Source: JAVBWI01 sp036677445 (GTDB taxonomy: Bacteria; Bacillota; Clostridia; Christensenellales; CAG-138). Taken from it: 64,000 nucleotides of DNA. How positions within the stretch are numbered: position 1 is the stretch's first letter; each line of letters starts with the position of its first letter. The notes below the pieces were generated by a model. That model worked only from the letters and a program-made list of their open reading frames with translations, made no database searches and was not told the origin of the DNA. The position numbers and the translations under genes are program-made. The stretch covers positions 12,220 through 76,219 of the forward strand of contig JAVBWI010000003.1 of the NCBI GenBank assembly GCA_036677445.1, in the 5' to 3' direction. Positions 17,605-25,933 of this stretch are shown here, piece after piece.

Positions 17605-18285
17605 ATGGGTAAGCAGCATCAATCCCCTAAAAAATCTCTCACTTTTATGCATCTTCTTCCCTATCTGTTTATAGCGGCGGGTGGATTGCTGCTGCTCTGT
17701 GTCGGGGGCATGAAGTGGTACACCAATCGCCAGCAGGACGCGATGCTTGCAGCGTACGCCGCAGTAAGCACAGCCATACCGGCAGCGGCAGGTACTATGC
17801 CCGACGCCGGTATGCTGCCCGACCCGGACCAGCCTGCGGCGGAAAGGGATGCGGAGGAAGCGGACGCCGCCGCAATAAATCCGCAGGACACGGTCACACC
17901 CATCTGCGTGCTGACCATACCCAAAATCGACCTGACCGTGGCCGTGGGCGAAGGCGTGGACAATGCTACGCTGCGCTGCGCGGTAGGGCATTTTGAAGGG
18001 ACCGCGCTTGCGGGCGAGACCGGCAACTTCTGCCTTATCGGCCACAGGAATTACACGTTCGGCGAATTCTTCAACCGGCTGGACGAGCTTGCGGCCGGGG
18101 ACAGCATACTTGTGGACCGGGGCGGACAAGCCTATACTTATACCGTAACGGAAACGTTCGTTGTGGAACCGCAGGAGATCTGGGTACTGGACCCCTCGGA
18201 GGATGCACAGATCACGCTGATCACCTGCACGCCTGTCCGCATCGCCACCCACCGGCTAATCGTCAAAGGCACGCTGAATACGTAA
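17605..18285 (+). CDS. srtD: class D sortase
   Basis: Sortases cleave sorting signals at the outer membrane face and attach proteins to peptidoglycan or pilin lysines. This 226-residue protein has an N-terminal membrane anchor (20-37), an acidic Pro/Ala linker, and a catalytic domain with His147 (IGHRNY), Cys208 (LITCTPV) and Arg217 (ATHRLIV). The LxTCTP arrangement and short domain fit class D better than class B. GAGGAAAT overlapping the adhesin stop serves ATG 17605, so both genes form one operon and the IPKAG signal of the adhesin is the likely substrate. Confidence 0.88.
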   Translation: MGKQHQSPKKSLTFMHLLPYLFIAAGGLLLLCVGGMKWYTNRQQDAMLAAYAAVSTAIPAAAGTMPDAGMLPDPDQPAAERDAEEADAAAINPQDTVTPICVLTIPKIDLTVAVGEGVDNATLRCAVGHFEGTALAGETGNFCLIGHRNYTFGEFFNRLDELAAGDSILVDRGGQAYTYTVTETFVVEPQEIWVLDPSEDAQITLITCTPVRIATHRLIVKGTLNT

Positions 18286-18489
18286 AGGCATTCGGCGGGG
18301 AAACGAAATCTTTTGGCGTTTTTCCGGCATAAAGGACAGCAAGGGCCTGCGGGTTTTTACGTATATGAAACCATTCGGCCTATTTTCCGCTGGTATTCTA
18401 CATTTATCACCATTGTAAATCTCTTTTTGTCCGGTGTATCATATATAGTGGACTTGGTATCATACTGCATCCGTCAGGAAGGAGACTAT

Positions 18490-19473
18490 ATGGACGCGGC
18501 TCTATCCAATACTGTTAACCTGTTCACTGAAAATTCTGCGGCAGTCAAATCCCGCCTGAAATGGCAGCATTCCATGCTGCAGAGAATCGCGGCGCTGCTG
18601 TATTCGAGTGAAGGTAGGGCGGTGGATTGCGACGCCATAGAGGCCTGTATGCGCCTTATTAAGCAGCAGACCGGCGTGTTCTCCGCATTCCGCGGCTACG
18701 CCAAACTGAATATCGCAGCGCTGCTCTCTCTTGCGGATACGCCGGAGCAGGTGTTTGCGGATACGCTTTCGGTATATGCGCTGCTCAAGGCAGCGCGTTT
18801 TGCGGCAGGCGATTATCTCGCCTTTGCGGCATACCAGATCGCCAGGCAGGTGCCGCCCGAACGGCACGCGGAGACTGTGGACCGCACCCGCGCGTTTTAC
18901 GATTCCATGAAGGCGGAGCACCGCCTGTTGACCGGGCAGGACGACTATATATTTTCGGCAATGCTGGGCATTTCCACGCTGGATGTATACATGAGCACCG
19001 CGCGGATGGAGCGCATTTACGAGGAACTCAAGCCCGTGTTTTCCTCCCGCAACGAGGTGCAAAGCCTGGCGCAGGTGCTCACACTGTGCGCGGATGAAAC
19101 CGCGCTCTACCGCGTGATACAACTGCATGACGAACTCAAGTCGCGCCGGCTGAACTATAACCGGGCCTATGCGCTTTCCACGCTGGGTGTATTGGCGCTG
19201 GTGAGCGAGGATGCGCCCCGCATTGCGCAGGCTGTCGCCGAAACCTATGCTTTCCTTCGCACACAAAAGGGCTTCGGTTCGTTCTCTGTCACTAAGCTGG
19301 AGCGGATGCTGCTGAGCGCGTCGCTGGTGGCCTTTTCCTGCCTGCGTGACGGTACAGAAGGCGTGCTTGGCGCTGTGCTTGCAAACAGCATCACCAACAT
19401 ACTCATCGCGCAGCAGGTCGCCGTTGCCGCGGCGGCAGGCTCTGCCGCGGCCGCTTCCTCTGCCAGCAGCTGA
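18490..19473 (+). CDS. DUF4003 family protein
   Basis: The 327-residue, mostly helical soluble protein matches the DUF4003 pattern common in Firmicutes. It has a helical N-terminus with W and LQRIAALLYSSEG, then IKQQTGVFSAFRGYAKLNIA, ALLSLADTPEQVF, and repeated helical hairpins. It ends in an Ala/Ser-rich tail (AAAAGSAAAASSASS). Function is unknown in the family. GGAAGGAGAC precedes ATG 18490; the frame is open further upstream without homology. A plausible promoter lies near 18410-18445 (TTGTAA, 18 bases, TATCAT). Confidence 0.8.
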   Translation: MDAALSNTVNLFTENSAAVKSRLKWQHSMLQRIAALLYSSEGRAVDCDAIEACMRLIKQQTGVFSAFRGYAKLNIAALLSLADTPEQVFADTLSVYALLKAARFAAGDYLAFAAYQIARQVPPERHAETVDRTRAFYDSMKAEHRLLTGQDDYIFSAMLGISTLDVYMSTARMERIYEELKPVFSSRNEVQSLAQVLTLCADETALYRVIQLHDELKSRRLNYNRAYALSTLGVLALVSEDAPRIAQAVAETYAFLRTQKGFGSFSVTKLERMLLSASLVAFSCLRDGTEGVLGAVLANSITNILIAQQVAVAAAAGSAAAASSASS

Positions 19474-19507
19474 AACCCGCGCTCTGAACGGACAAAAAAT
19501 GTGAAAA

Positions 19508-19525
19508 GGCCGCTTTACAGCGGCC
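19508..19525. terminator. terminator between convergent DUF4003 and VOC genes
   Basis: GGCCGCT-TTAC-AGCGGCC makes a 7-bp GC-rich stem. Read leftward it is followed by TTTTCACATTTTTTG, a good T tract, so it is strongest for the minus-strand VOC gene. Confidence 0.75.
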
Positions 19526-19541
19526 CCGGATAAGGCAACCC

Positions 19542-19970
19542 CTACTTCATGCGTTTATAAATCGGATGGTCATCGTTGAGCTGGAGCAGATCCCACAGGT
19601 TGCCGTACAGATCCTGAAATACGGCGACCATGCCATAGGGTTGCTTCTTTGGTTCGCGCACAAATCTTATGCCCTTTAAGAGCATGTCGTGATAGTCCCG
19701 CCAGAAATCATCGGTGTTTAGAAACAGGAAAACCCTGCCGCCCGTCTGGTTGCCTATAAACGGCTCCTGCTCGGATTTGGACGCTCTGGCCAGCAGTATG
19801 GTGGTCCCTGCCGACCCGGGAGGGGATACAACGACCCACCGTTTATCCTGTTCGGGCTGATACGTATCCTCAATTAACGTAAAATGCAGCTTCTTTGTAT
19901 AAAATTCGATCGCTTCATCATACTCCTTCACGACCAGGGCGATGTGAACGATGGATTGCATCATTTTCAT
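19542..19970 (-). CDS. VOC (glyoxalase/bleomycin resistance) family protein
   Basis: A 142-residue vicinal-oxygen-chelate protein with paired beta-alpha-beta-beta-beta units. It opens with IVHIALVVKEYDEAIEFYTK and closes with VAVFQDLYGNLWDLLQ, where His and Glu/Asp positions can bind metal. The family includes glyoxalases, dioxygenases and antibiotic-binding proteins; the substrate is not evident. Two ATGs (19970 and 19964) follow GAGGAG, and the second has the better spacing. Confidence 0.88.
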   Translation of the reverse strand: MKMMQSIVHIALVVKEYDEAIEFYTKKLHFTLIEDTYQPEQDKRWVVVSPPGSAGTTILLARASKSEQEPFIGNQTGGRVFLFLNTDDFWRDYHDMLLKGIRFVREPKKQPYGMVAVFQDLYGNLWDLLQLNDDHPIYKRMK

Positions 19971-20222
19971 CTTCTCCTCACCTTGATAACCTGCTGTTGT
20001 ATTGCTTTTCAGCCATCAGTATGCATTTATCATACAGCATCGTAAAGGCGATGCCAACCGCTTAGCGCCTGCGTTATTGAGATTTCCATCGGTTGATCCA
20101 TAAATGTTGGCAAATACAAAAACAGCGCCTCCATAATATTTGGTAACGTATAGAGACATTGACTTTGAACAGGAAAAAGTATACTGTATACCAAGCTTCA
20201 GAATACCGAAAGGAATTGAACA

Positions 20223-20834
20223 ATGAAAAAAGTCACCATTCTGGTCTTTCTGCTTCTTGCAATTTTAGGCTGTTCCAGTTGCTTTTATAACACTGTGAAT
20301 CAAGGCCCTGCGGATAGTACAAACTCCCCACGCAATTCTCCCGAAATCAGCGAGCCTACGAATGATAGCAAGGGTACCCTATCCGAGCTTTCAAAAAAGG
20401 GCTTTACCGCGATAGATGAGCAACCGGCGGATTTTGAGAATTGGGGTGTAGTCAGTTTCGTAACGGGGACCTATCCTGACGGCGGCACGGATAAGCTTCA
20501 TTTTTATTTGGCGGACGACAATCAAGCTGTGCTTTATGATTTTCCTGATTTTTATGGGAACCAATGGAGCACATTCTACGAACTGCAGACAGTCGCATTT
20601 GAAGATGTGAATCAGGATGGTTTGAAGGATATCCTCATTATCGCGGATTATATGACTGGCGTGGGGCCAGACGGGGCGATGCCGTTCCATGTCGCCAGTA
20701 TCTATTTTCAAAAGGGCAAGGAATTCGTGAGCGTACCGGACTTAGATGATAGAATGAATGAAAAAGGTGAAAATGGCAGTGCGGATGAAGTGCTTGCTTT
20801 TACGAAGGAGCGGAAAATCAACCTGCCAGATTGA
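20223..20834 (+). CDS. predicted lipoprotein with FG-GAP-like calcium motif
   Basis: The 203-residue protein has a lipoprotein signal peptide with the lipobox LAILGC (Cys 17) and a Ser/Asn/Pro-rich linker to about residue 50. The globular domain includes EDVNQDGLKDILIIADY, a calcium-binding-like DxNxDGxxD loop as in FG-GAP/VCBS repeats. Such lipoproteins are common in Clostridia without assigned roles. A second putative lipoprotein at 54731 has a similar acidic loop (DLDGDG). A weak promoter (TTGACT, 15 bases, TATACT) lies at 20159-20185. Confidence 0.7.
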   Translation: MKKVTILVFLLLAILGCSSCFYNTVNQGPADSTNSPRNSPEISEPTNDSKGTLSELSKKGFTAIDEQPADFENWGVVSFVTGTYPDGGTDKLHFYLADDNQAVLYDFPDFYGNQWSTFYELQTVAFEDVNQDGLKDILIIADYMTGVGPDGAMPFHVASIYFQKGKEFVSVPDLDDRMNEKGENGSADEVLAFTKERKINLPD

Positions 20835-21165
20835 GCTGCAAACACGTCACAGTATGCCTTCTTCCCGAAGGGCATTGAGCATTTGGCCGGCGCGGTGCGC
20901 ATAGCTGTGCATCGCTACGTCTTGCCGCCCCTGTTCACCGATCTTCCGCCGTTCTTTCTCCTCCTGCAAGTATTACTGGTGACGTCAAGCGACATATCGC
21001 CTTCCCCGCCGGTGGCACTATTTCACCTTCACCTTAACTGCCGGAACAAGTTACCAAGTCGCGGATGACATAAACCCGCACCGTTCCCATACAGACAAAG
21101 GTGCCAAGCTGTTTATTGTAGATTAGCATGAAGCTGCAGTGTCTGCGTACGTAGGTATATATGGG
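20835..21165. other. 330-base intergenic stretch, no gene seen
   Basis: No convincing coding frame. A short hairpin (ATGCC-TTC...GAA-GGGCAT, about 20851-20874) follows the lipoprotein gene and may end its transcript, though it lacks a T tract. The rest shows nothing I can assign. Confidence 0.5.
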
Positions 21166-21194
21166 TTGATTTCCAATACCATAATATCTATACT
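21166..21194 (+). promoter_or_regulatory. promoter of the paired membrane protein genes
   Basis: TTGATT, 17-base spacer, TATACT; expected start near 21201, about 26 bases before the ATG at 21227. Confidence 0.65.
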
Positions 21195-21226
21195 GATTAT
21201 AACGATACTGTTGATCAGAGGTTTGT

Positions 21227-21736
21227 ATGCGCATACAGGAAAGTTTTGCGGTCCTTCAGGAAAGCAGCCTGCCCACCCGCTGGATGCGGACGTATCTGTT
21301 TGCCTATTTTATAGTTTTCTTTATAAGAACGGGGCTGGATACGCTTTTGCTGCTACAGAATTTCGTTTTGAGCGGATACGACCCCGCCCTGCTCGCTGTG
21401 CTGCTTTTTTTAGCGCTTCTGTGCATGGGCTCCGGTATAGCCGCTTTCCTTCCAATGAAAAAGCTGCTGGCTGCAGGCTACCACTGGAACGTACTACATA
21501 TGGGCTGCACCGCACTGTATTATGCGGCCAGAAGCGCCATAACCGTTGTAGATACGGGCGCCGACCTTTCTTTGGGATATTTCGGCAGCCTGCTCATCTT
21601 TCTGGCAATTTATCTATCAGCGTGGTTCTGGCCCAACTATATCTATTTTAAGAAGCGTAAAGAATTGTTCCGCGCTTATACGCAAGAGGAAATTAGTTAC
21701 GCGAAAAGCCGGTGGCACTCGCTGGAGCGGGCATAG
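21227..21736 (+). CDS. four-helix membrane protein, paralogue 1
   Basis: The 169-residue protein has four predicted membrane helices, an N-terminal TRWMRTYL, a mid-protein LAAGYHWN and a C-terminal WPNYIYFKKRKELFRAY that enters the cytosol. The same three blocks occur in the next gene, so the two are tandem paralogues. The pattern of a last helix running into YFKKRK and a short acidic tail is common in small Firmicute membrane proteins of unknown function. GAGG upstream of ATG 21227. Confidence 0.7.
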   Translation: MRIQESFAVLQESSLPTRWMRTYLFAYFIVFFIRTGLDTLLLLQNFVLSGYDPALLAVLLFLALLCMGSGIAAFLPMKKLLAAGYHWNVLHMGCTALYYAARSAITVVDTGADLSLGYFGSLLIFLAIYLSAWFWPNYIYFKKRKELFRAYTQEEISYAKSRWHSLERA

Positions 21737-21768
21737 TCCGTTTTATATTACGGTTATAAGGGGATAGT

Positions 21769-22368
21769 ATGCGCAGCACTGCAATCAAAGCAGTTCTGAA
21801 AACAAGCGGAATAGATACGCGCTGGATGCGTATCTACCTTCTGATCTATTTACCAATCGTCGCTGTGATTTCCGGCATTTCCCTTACCTCCAACGCATTG
21901 TTTCCCGCCGCGCTGTGGGTTGGCATATGGCAGGGGCCGACGACGGCGCTTGTGCTAAGCGGCATTACATTGCTTGCCCAAGTGGTATGCGTGCTGGCGT
22001 ATATGCATATACGGGAGCTCTCTGCCGCAGGATACCGGTGGAATATCGCGTTTCTATGGATCGACCTGTTGCGTATGCTTGCCCTGTATGCTTTAAAATA
22101 TTGGCCGGAAATGGTGTGGAACGAATATCGCATTTGGCCGCTGGGCATCTCATTTTTAGTCTTTTTATTGGCTTGGTACATCCCGAATTTGATATATTTT
22201 AAGAAGCGCAAAAGGCTGTTCCGGCCGTATTCGGATGCAGAGGTGCTCTTGGCCCTGCAGGGCGGCCCGCCTAAAGAGCCCCCCATGCCGGTGCGCGCCA
22301 TTTGCCATTTCCGACCCAGCAAGGCGAAAGTGGATGGCCGGCGGCTGAAAATTAACATGGAATTGTAA
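21769..22368 (+). CDS. four-helix membrane protein, paralogue 2
   Basis: The 199-residue paralogue of the preceding gene shares TRWMRIYL, LSAAGYRWN and IPNLIYFKKRKRLFRPY. It differs in a longer C-terminal cytosolic tail rich in Pro, Arg and Lys (GGPPKEPPMPV...). The start lies 32 bases after the previous stop, so they form an operon. No function can be assigned. Confidence 0.7.
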   Translation: MRSTAIKAVLKTSGIDTRWMRIYLLIYLPIVAVISGISLTSNALFPAALWVGIWQGPTTALVLSGITLLAQVVCVLAYMHIRELSAAGYRWNIAFLWIDLLRMLALYALKYWPEMVWNEYRIWPLGISFLVFLLAWYIPNLIYFKKRKRLFRPYSDAEVLLALQGGPPKEPPMPVRAICHFRPSKAKVDGRRLKINMEL

Positions 22369-22382
22369 CAAAGCGGTAATGC

Positions 22383-22408
22383 AAAAGTACGCTGTACAGC
22401 GTACTTTT
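22383..22408 (+). terminator. terminator after the membrane protein pair
   Basis: A 26-base perfect palindrome (AAAAGTACGCTG and its complement, meeting at TA) ending in CTTTT. Symmetrical A/T flanks mean it could work in both directions. Confidence 0.8.
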
Positions 22409-22595
22409 ATGTTGTCGTACAGAAATTCGCGTACGGCGGCATCTGGTACGCGGCTGCCTTCTTTAAGCAGTGATTAAAGATAAGATGATAGAAAAGAACC
22501 ACTTGAAAACATTAATGGTCACTATTTTATGACATTTGTACCCGCGCGCAGGACTACAATACAGAAAGACATTGTGATCGGGGCAGGTGTTTATT

Positions 22596-23081
22596 GTGAA
22601 AGAAACGGTAAAATGGAGCAAGCTGATACTGCCCTGCGCATTGCTCATTTTTCTTGCAGGCGCCGCTATTATCAGAGGGATCTTGTATGAAGATATACGG
22701 CCAGCCGTACATCAGCCCGAGGCAAATCAATCATATTTTAAACCGGAACGGCCATCCGAAGGTTCTTTGGAAGAGCTTTATCAGGATGTTTTTATGACAA
22801 TGCTGTTACCCTATATTCAGGAAGCCGTACGCAATTATTATGAAGAGAACACGGCGTATTCCCCAAATGTCGCCCCATACGAGCCTGAAATATTATCCAT
22901 TGAACGGCCTGAGGGCTACAGGACGTTTCAATTTGTGATAAAGCTTGAGGTAGCACCGTATTTGGGCGCCCATAATCCCATCGGCGTCGACCATATCACG
23001 GTACGGGTATCGCCGGGGGAAGTGAACGTTGAAAAATTCGAGCATATCAAAAGCTATCCCGTTCCCCCGTGGCTGCAGTAA
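22596..23081 (+). CDS. DUF3888 domain protein
   Basis: Starting at GTG 22596, the 161-residue protein has one N-terminal membrane anchor/signal segment (LILPCALLIFLAGAAII). A DUF3888 domain follows: LYQDVFMTMLLPYIQEAV, YSPNVAPYEPEILSIERPEG, and PYLGAHNPIGVDHITVRV. The domain is typical of Bacilli and Clostridia, extracytoplasmic, and has no known activity. An in-frame GTG at 22587 is an alternative start. It converges on the GNAT gene at 23105. Confidence 0.8.
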   Translation: MKETVKWSKLILPCALLIFLAGAAIIRGILYEDIRPAVHQPEANQSYFKPERPSEGSLEELYQDVFMTMLLPYIQEAVRNYYEENTAYSPNVAPYEPEILSIERPEGYRTFQFVIKLEVAPYLGAHNPIGVDHITVRVSPGEVNVEKFEHIKSYPVPPWLQ

Positions 23082-23104
23082 GAGACGCTTGATAGGTTTT
23101 CGGG

Positions 23105-23704
23105 TCAGCAAACGTCCGCTTTTTCGCATTTCATGTAAACAAGATGGTTTATGCCGCTTTGTTTGCTGTATTTGTGTGGAACACGCAGGAATTCCCTGAA
23201 ACCCAGTTTTTCATAAAGCCGGACTGCAGGCGTGTTGGTATCGGCAACTTCCAACACATACACGCTATAGGGGGTATCCGAGATAATATGCCGTATGATG
23301 GCCCAAGCTACACCTTTGCCGCGATAGTTCCTGTCGGTCGCAACAAACTCAACGGAACCGGTGCCCGGCTCTATCGGAAAGGGATATGGATGATTTTCAA
23401 GCTCCCTTTTGAGCATTATCCCCGCAATGCTCCCCATTACAAACCCCAGATGACGGCGCAGCTCGCTTGATTTGAGCCGTACAGGCGGGGTTTTCCCGTC
23501 CGTACAGGCGGCGATTCCCGCCAGTTCGCCGTCGACGACCGCCACATAAAAGGCTTCCAGAACAAACATGTGGGCAAGAGCGCGGGACAGCTTTTCGGCA
23601 TCCTTTGAAAAGTATTGCAGCCACTGTATGAAGCCGTCCACAAAAATATCGCTGATCTTCTTTCGGGCGCTCTCTCCAATCTCGCTTGCCCGTTTGATTT
23701 CCAT
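23105..23704 (-). CDS. GNAT family N-acetyltransferase
   Basis: A 199-residue acetyltransferase with the acetyl-CoA loop RNYRGKGVAWAI (motif A, R/QxxGxG/A form). It ends in the usual VYVLEVADTNTPAVRLYEKL followed by GFREF. A helical ~95-residue N-terminal part precedes the core. Acceptor substrate unknown. Confidence 0.88.
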   Translation of the reverse strand: MEIKRASEIGESARKKISDIFVDGFIQWLQYFSKDAEKLSRALAHMFVLEAFYVAVVDGELAGIAACTDGKTPPVRLKSSELRRHLGFVMGSIAGIMLKRELENHPYPFPIEPGTGSVEFVATDRNYRGKGVAWAIIRHIISDTPYSVYVLEVADTNTPAVRLYEKLGFREFLRVPHKYSKQSGINHLVYMKCEKADVC

Positions 23705-23888
23705 CCGAATACACTCTCCTCCATTATCCTTTATAAAGCTATTTACATTATAATGGACGAATGCAACGATTCCAAGGAATATACTGAAGGGATAAGCCTA
23801 CGGAAAGCAGGGGACGATAGAAAGGTATCTATCAAATAAGTACGGATGCGCTTATGCATGCCGTATTCCTCGTAAAGGAGGCGGTCAT

Positions 23889-25931
23889 ATGGACAATCAA
23901 GCGGAAATATCCAATCGGCTAATCAATGAAAAATCCCCGTATCTGCTCCAGCACGCCCACAACCCGGTCAATTGGTATCCGTGGGGCGAGGAAGCGTTCG
24001 CAAAAGCCAAAGCGGAGGACAAGCCAATATTCCTTTCCATCGGTTACGCAACCTGCCACTGGTGTCATGTGATGGAGCGCGAATCCTTCGAGGATGACGA
24101 GGTGGCGGCGCTGCTCAACGCGGATTTTGTGTGCATCAAGGTGGACCGCGAGGAGCGGCCGGATATCGACACCATCTATATGACCGTATGCCAGGCCTTC
24201 ACCGGGCAGGGCGGCTGGCCGCTGACCATCGTGATGACGCCGGAACAAAAACCCTTCTTTGCCGCGACCTATCTTCCCAAGCAAAGCCGCGGGCCGCATA
24301 CCGGCATGATGGAGCTTTTGCCCGCGCTCAAAGCGCTGTGGGGGGAGGACCGCGACCGCGTGGAGCAGCAGGGCGAAGCGACCACGCACTTTTTAAAAGA
24401 GCAGGCGCAGTTAAAGCTGCCCCCGCATGCCCCGCATAAAGGTTTGATCAGCAGTGCGGCGAGGCAGCTTGGCAAGGGCTTTGATCCGCAGTACGGCGGC
24501 TTTTCCCCCGCGCCCAAGTTCCCCATGGCGCACACGCTGCTGCTGTTATTACGGCACGCGCGGCTGGAAGGCGCGGAAAATTCGCTGCGGCAGGCCGAAG
24601 CTACGCTTTTGCATATGTACCGCGGCGGGCTGTTCGACCATATCGGCGGCGGATTCTCGCGCTATTCCACCGACCGCCGCTGGCTGGTGCCGCATTTTGA
24701 AAAAATGCTCTACGACAACGCGCTTTTAATACTCGCCTACCTCGAGGGCTACGCGCAAACCGGGAAAGACGTGTTCCGCTATGCGGCGGAGCAGACGCTC
24801 GCCTACGCGCTGCGGGAGCTGCAGGACCAGAACGGCGGTTTTTACTGCGGGCAGGACGCGGACAGCGAGGGTGTGGAAGGCAAATACTATGTGTTCACGC
24901 CGCAGCAGCTAATCGAGGTGCTGCCAGGCGAGGAAAACAGGCGGTTTTGCGAATGGTTCGGAATCACGCAAAAAGGCAATTTTGAAAGCGGCAGCATCCC
25001 CAACCTGCTTCATCACGCACATACCGAGGCGCCCGGCGCACAGTTGCAGGCGCTGCGCGTGCGCGTGTTCGGTTACCGGCAGCAGCGAATCCCGCCCGCT
25101 ACGGACGACAAGCTGCTTACCGCGTGGAATGCGCTGATAATCGCGGCCTGCGCCAAAGCATACCGCGTATTGGGGGAGGAAATTTACCTTGACGCCGCGC
25201 AGGGGGCGCAGGCCTGCATTGAAAGATACCTGACCACGCCGGAAGGCGATCTGTTCATCCGCTACCGCGACGGCCGCGCCGACCATGCCGGGCAGCTCGC
25301 GGATTACGCGTTTTACGGCTGGGCGCTGCTGGAACTCTATGCAAGCTCGTTCAACGCCACGCTGCTCACACGCGCCGCATGGCTTGCCCGGCGTATGATC
25401 GAACTGTTCTGGGATGAACAAAACGGCGGATTCTTCGTCTACTCCAGCTCTGGCGAGCAGTTGATCAGCCGCCCCAAGGAGGTATACGACGGCGCCATGC
25501 CGTCGGGCAACTCGGCCGCGGCGCTGCTGCTCGTGCGGTTATGGCGGCTCACCGGGGAAGTATTCTGGCGCGAGTATGCGGACCGCCAGCTTGCGTTCTT
25601 TTGCGCGCATGCCGCGCAAGCGCCCTCCGGGCATTGCTTCGGCCTGTTGGCGGTGACGGAATCCGTTTATCCCGCCGCGGAGCTGGTATGCGTGAGTCCC
25701 GACGAGCAGCATTGGGCGGATATCCTCCCGGCTGTGGAACGCGCGAAGAATCCGCACGTCGCGGTATTGATGAAAACCCCGGCCAACGCCAAAGAGCTAA
25801 ACGAGTTTGCTCCCTTTACACGGGAATACCCGTACCCCGAGGAAGGAACGGCGTATTATCTGTGCGAAAACGGCGCCTGTAAGGCGCCGGTACATGATTT
25901 GGATGCATTGAAGGCGCTGCTCGCGCGGTAG
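23889..25931 (+). CDS. yyaL: YyaL/spermatogenesis-associated-20-like thioredoxin domain protein
   Basis: The 680-residue protein opens with the DUF255 thioredoxin-like domain: NRLINEKSPYLLQHAHNPV, NWYPWGEEAF, and the redox-type CHWC (C56/C59) in ATCHWCHVMERESFED. An (alpha/alpha)6 barrel resembling N-acylglucosamine 2-epimerase/glycosidase folds follows (PHFEKMLYDNALL, PATDDKLLTAWNALII, DGAMPSGNSAAALLL). Members are widespread but lack a settled function. AAAGGAGG precedes ATG 23889. Confidence 0.95.
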   Translation: MDNQAEISNRLINEKSPYLLQHAHNPVNWYPWGEEAFAKAKAEDKPIFLSIGYATCHWCHVMERESFEDDEVAALLNADFVCIKVDREERPDIDTIYMTVCQAFTGQGGWPLTIVMTPEQKPFFAATYLPKQSRGPHTGMMELLPALKALWGEDRDRVEQQGEATTHFLKEQAQLKLPPHAPHKGLISSAARQLGKGFDPQYGGFSPAPKFPMAHTLLLLLRHARLEGAENSLRQAEATLLHMYRGGLFDHIGGGFSRYSTDRRWLVPHFEKMLYDNALLILAYLEGYAQTGKDVFRYAAEQTLAYALRELQDQNGGFYCGQDADSEGVEGKYYVFTPQQLIEVLPGEENRRFCEWFGITQKGNFESGSIPNLLHHAHTEAPGAQLQALRVRVFGYRQQRIPPATDDKLLTAWNALIIAACAKAYRVLGEEIYLDAAQGAQACIERYLTTPEGDLFIRYRDGRADHAGQLADYAFYGWALLELYASSFNATLLTRAAWLARRMIELFWDEQNGGFFVYSSSGEQLISRPKEVYDGAMPSGNSAAALLLVRLWRLTGEVFWREYADRQLAFFCAHAAQAPSGHCFGLLAVTESVYPAAELVCVSPDEQHWADILPAVERAKNPHVAVLMKTPANAKELNEFAPFTREYPYPEEGTAYYLCENGACKAPVHDLDALKALLAR

Positions 25932-25933
25932 GG

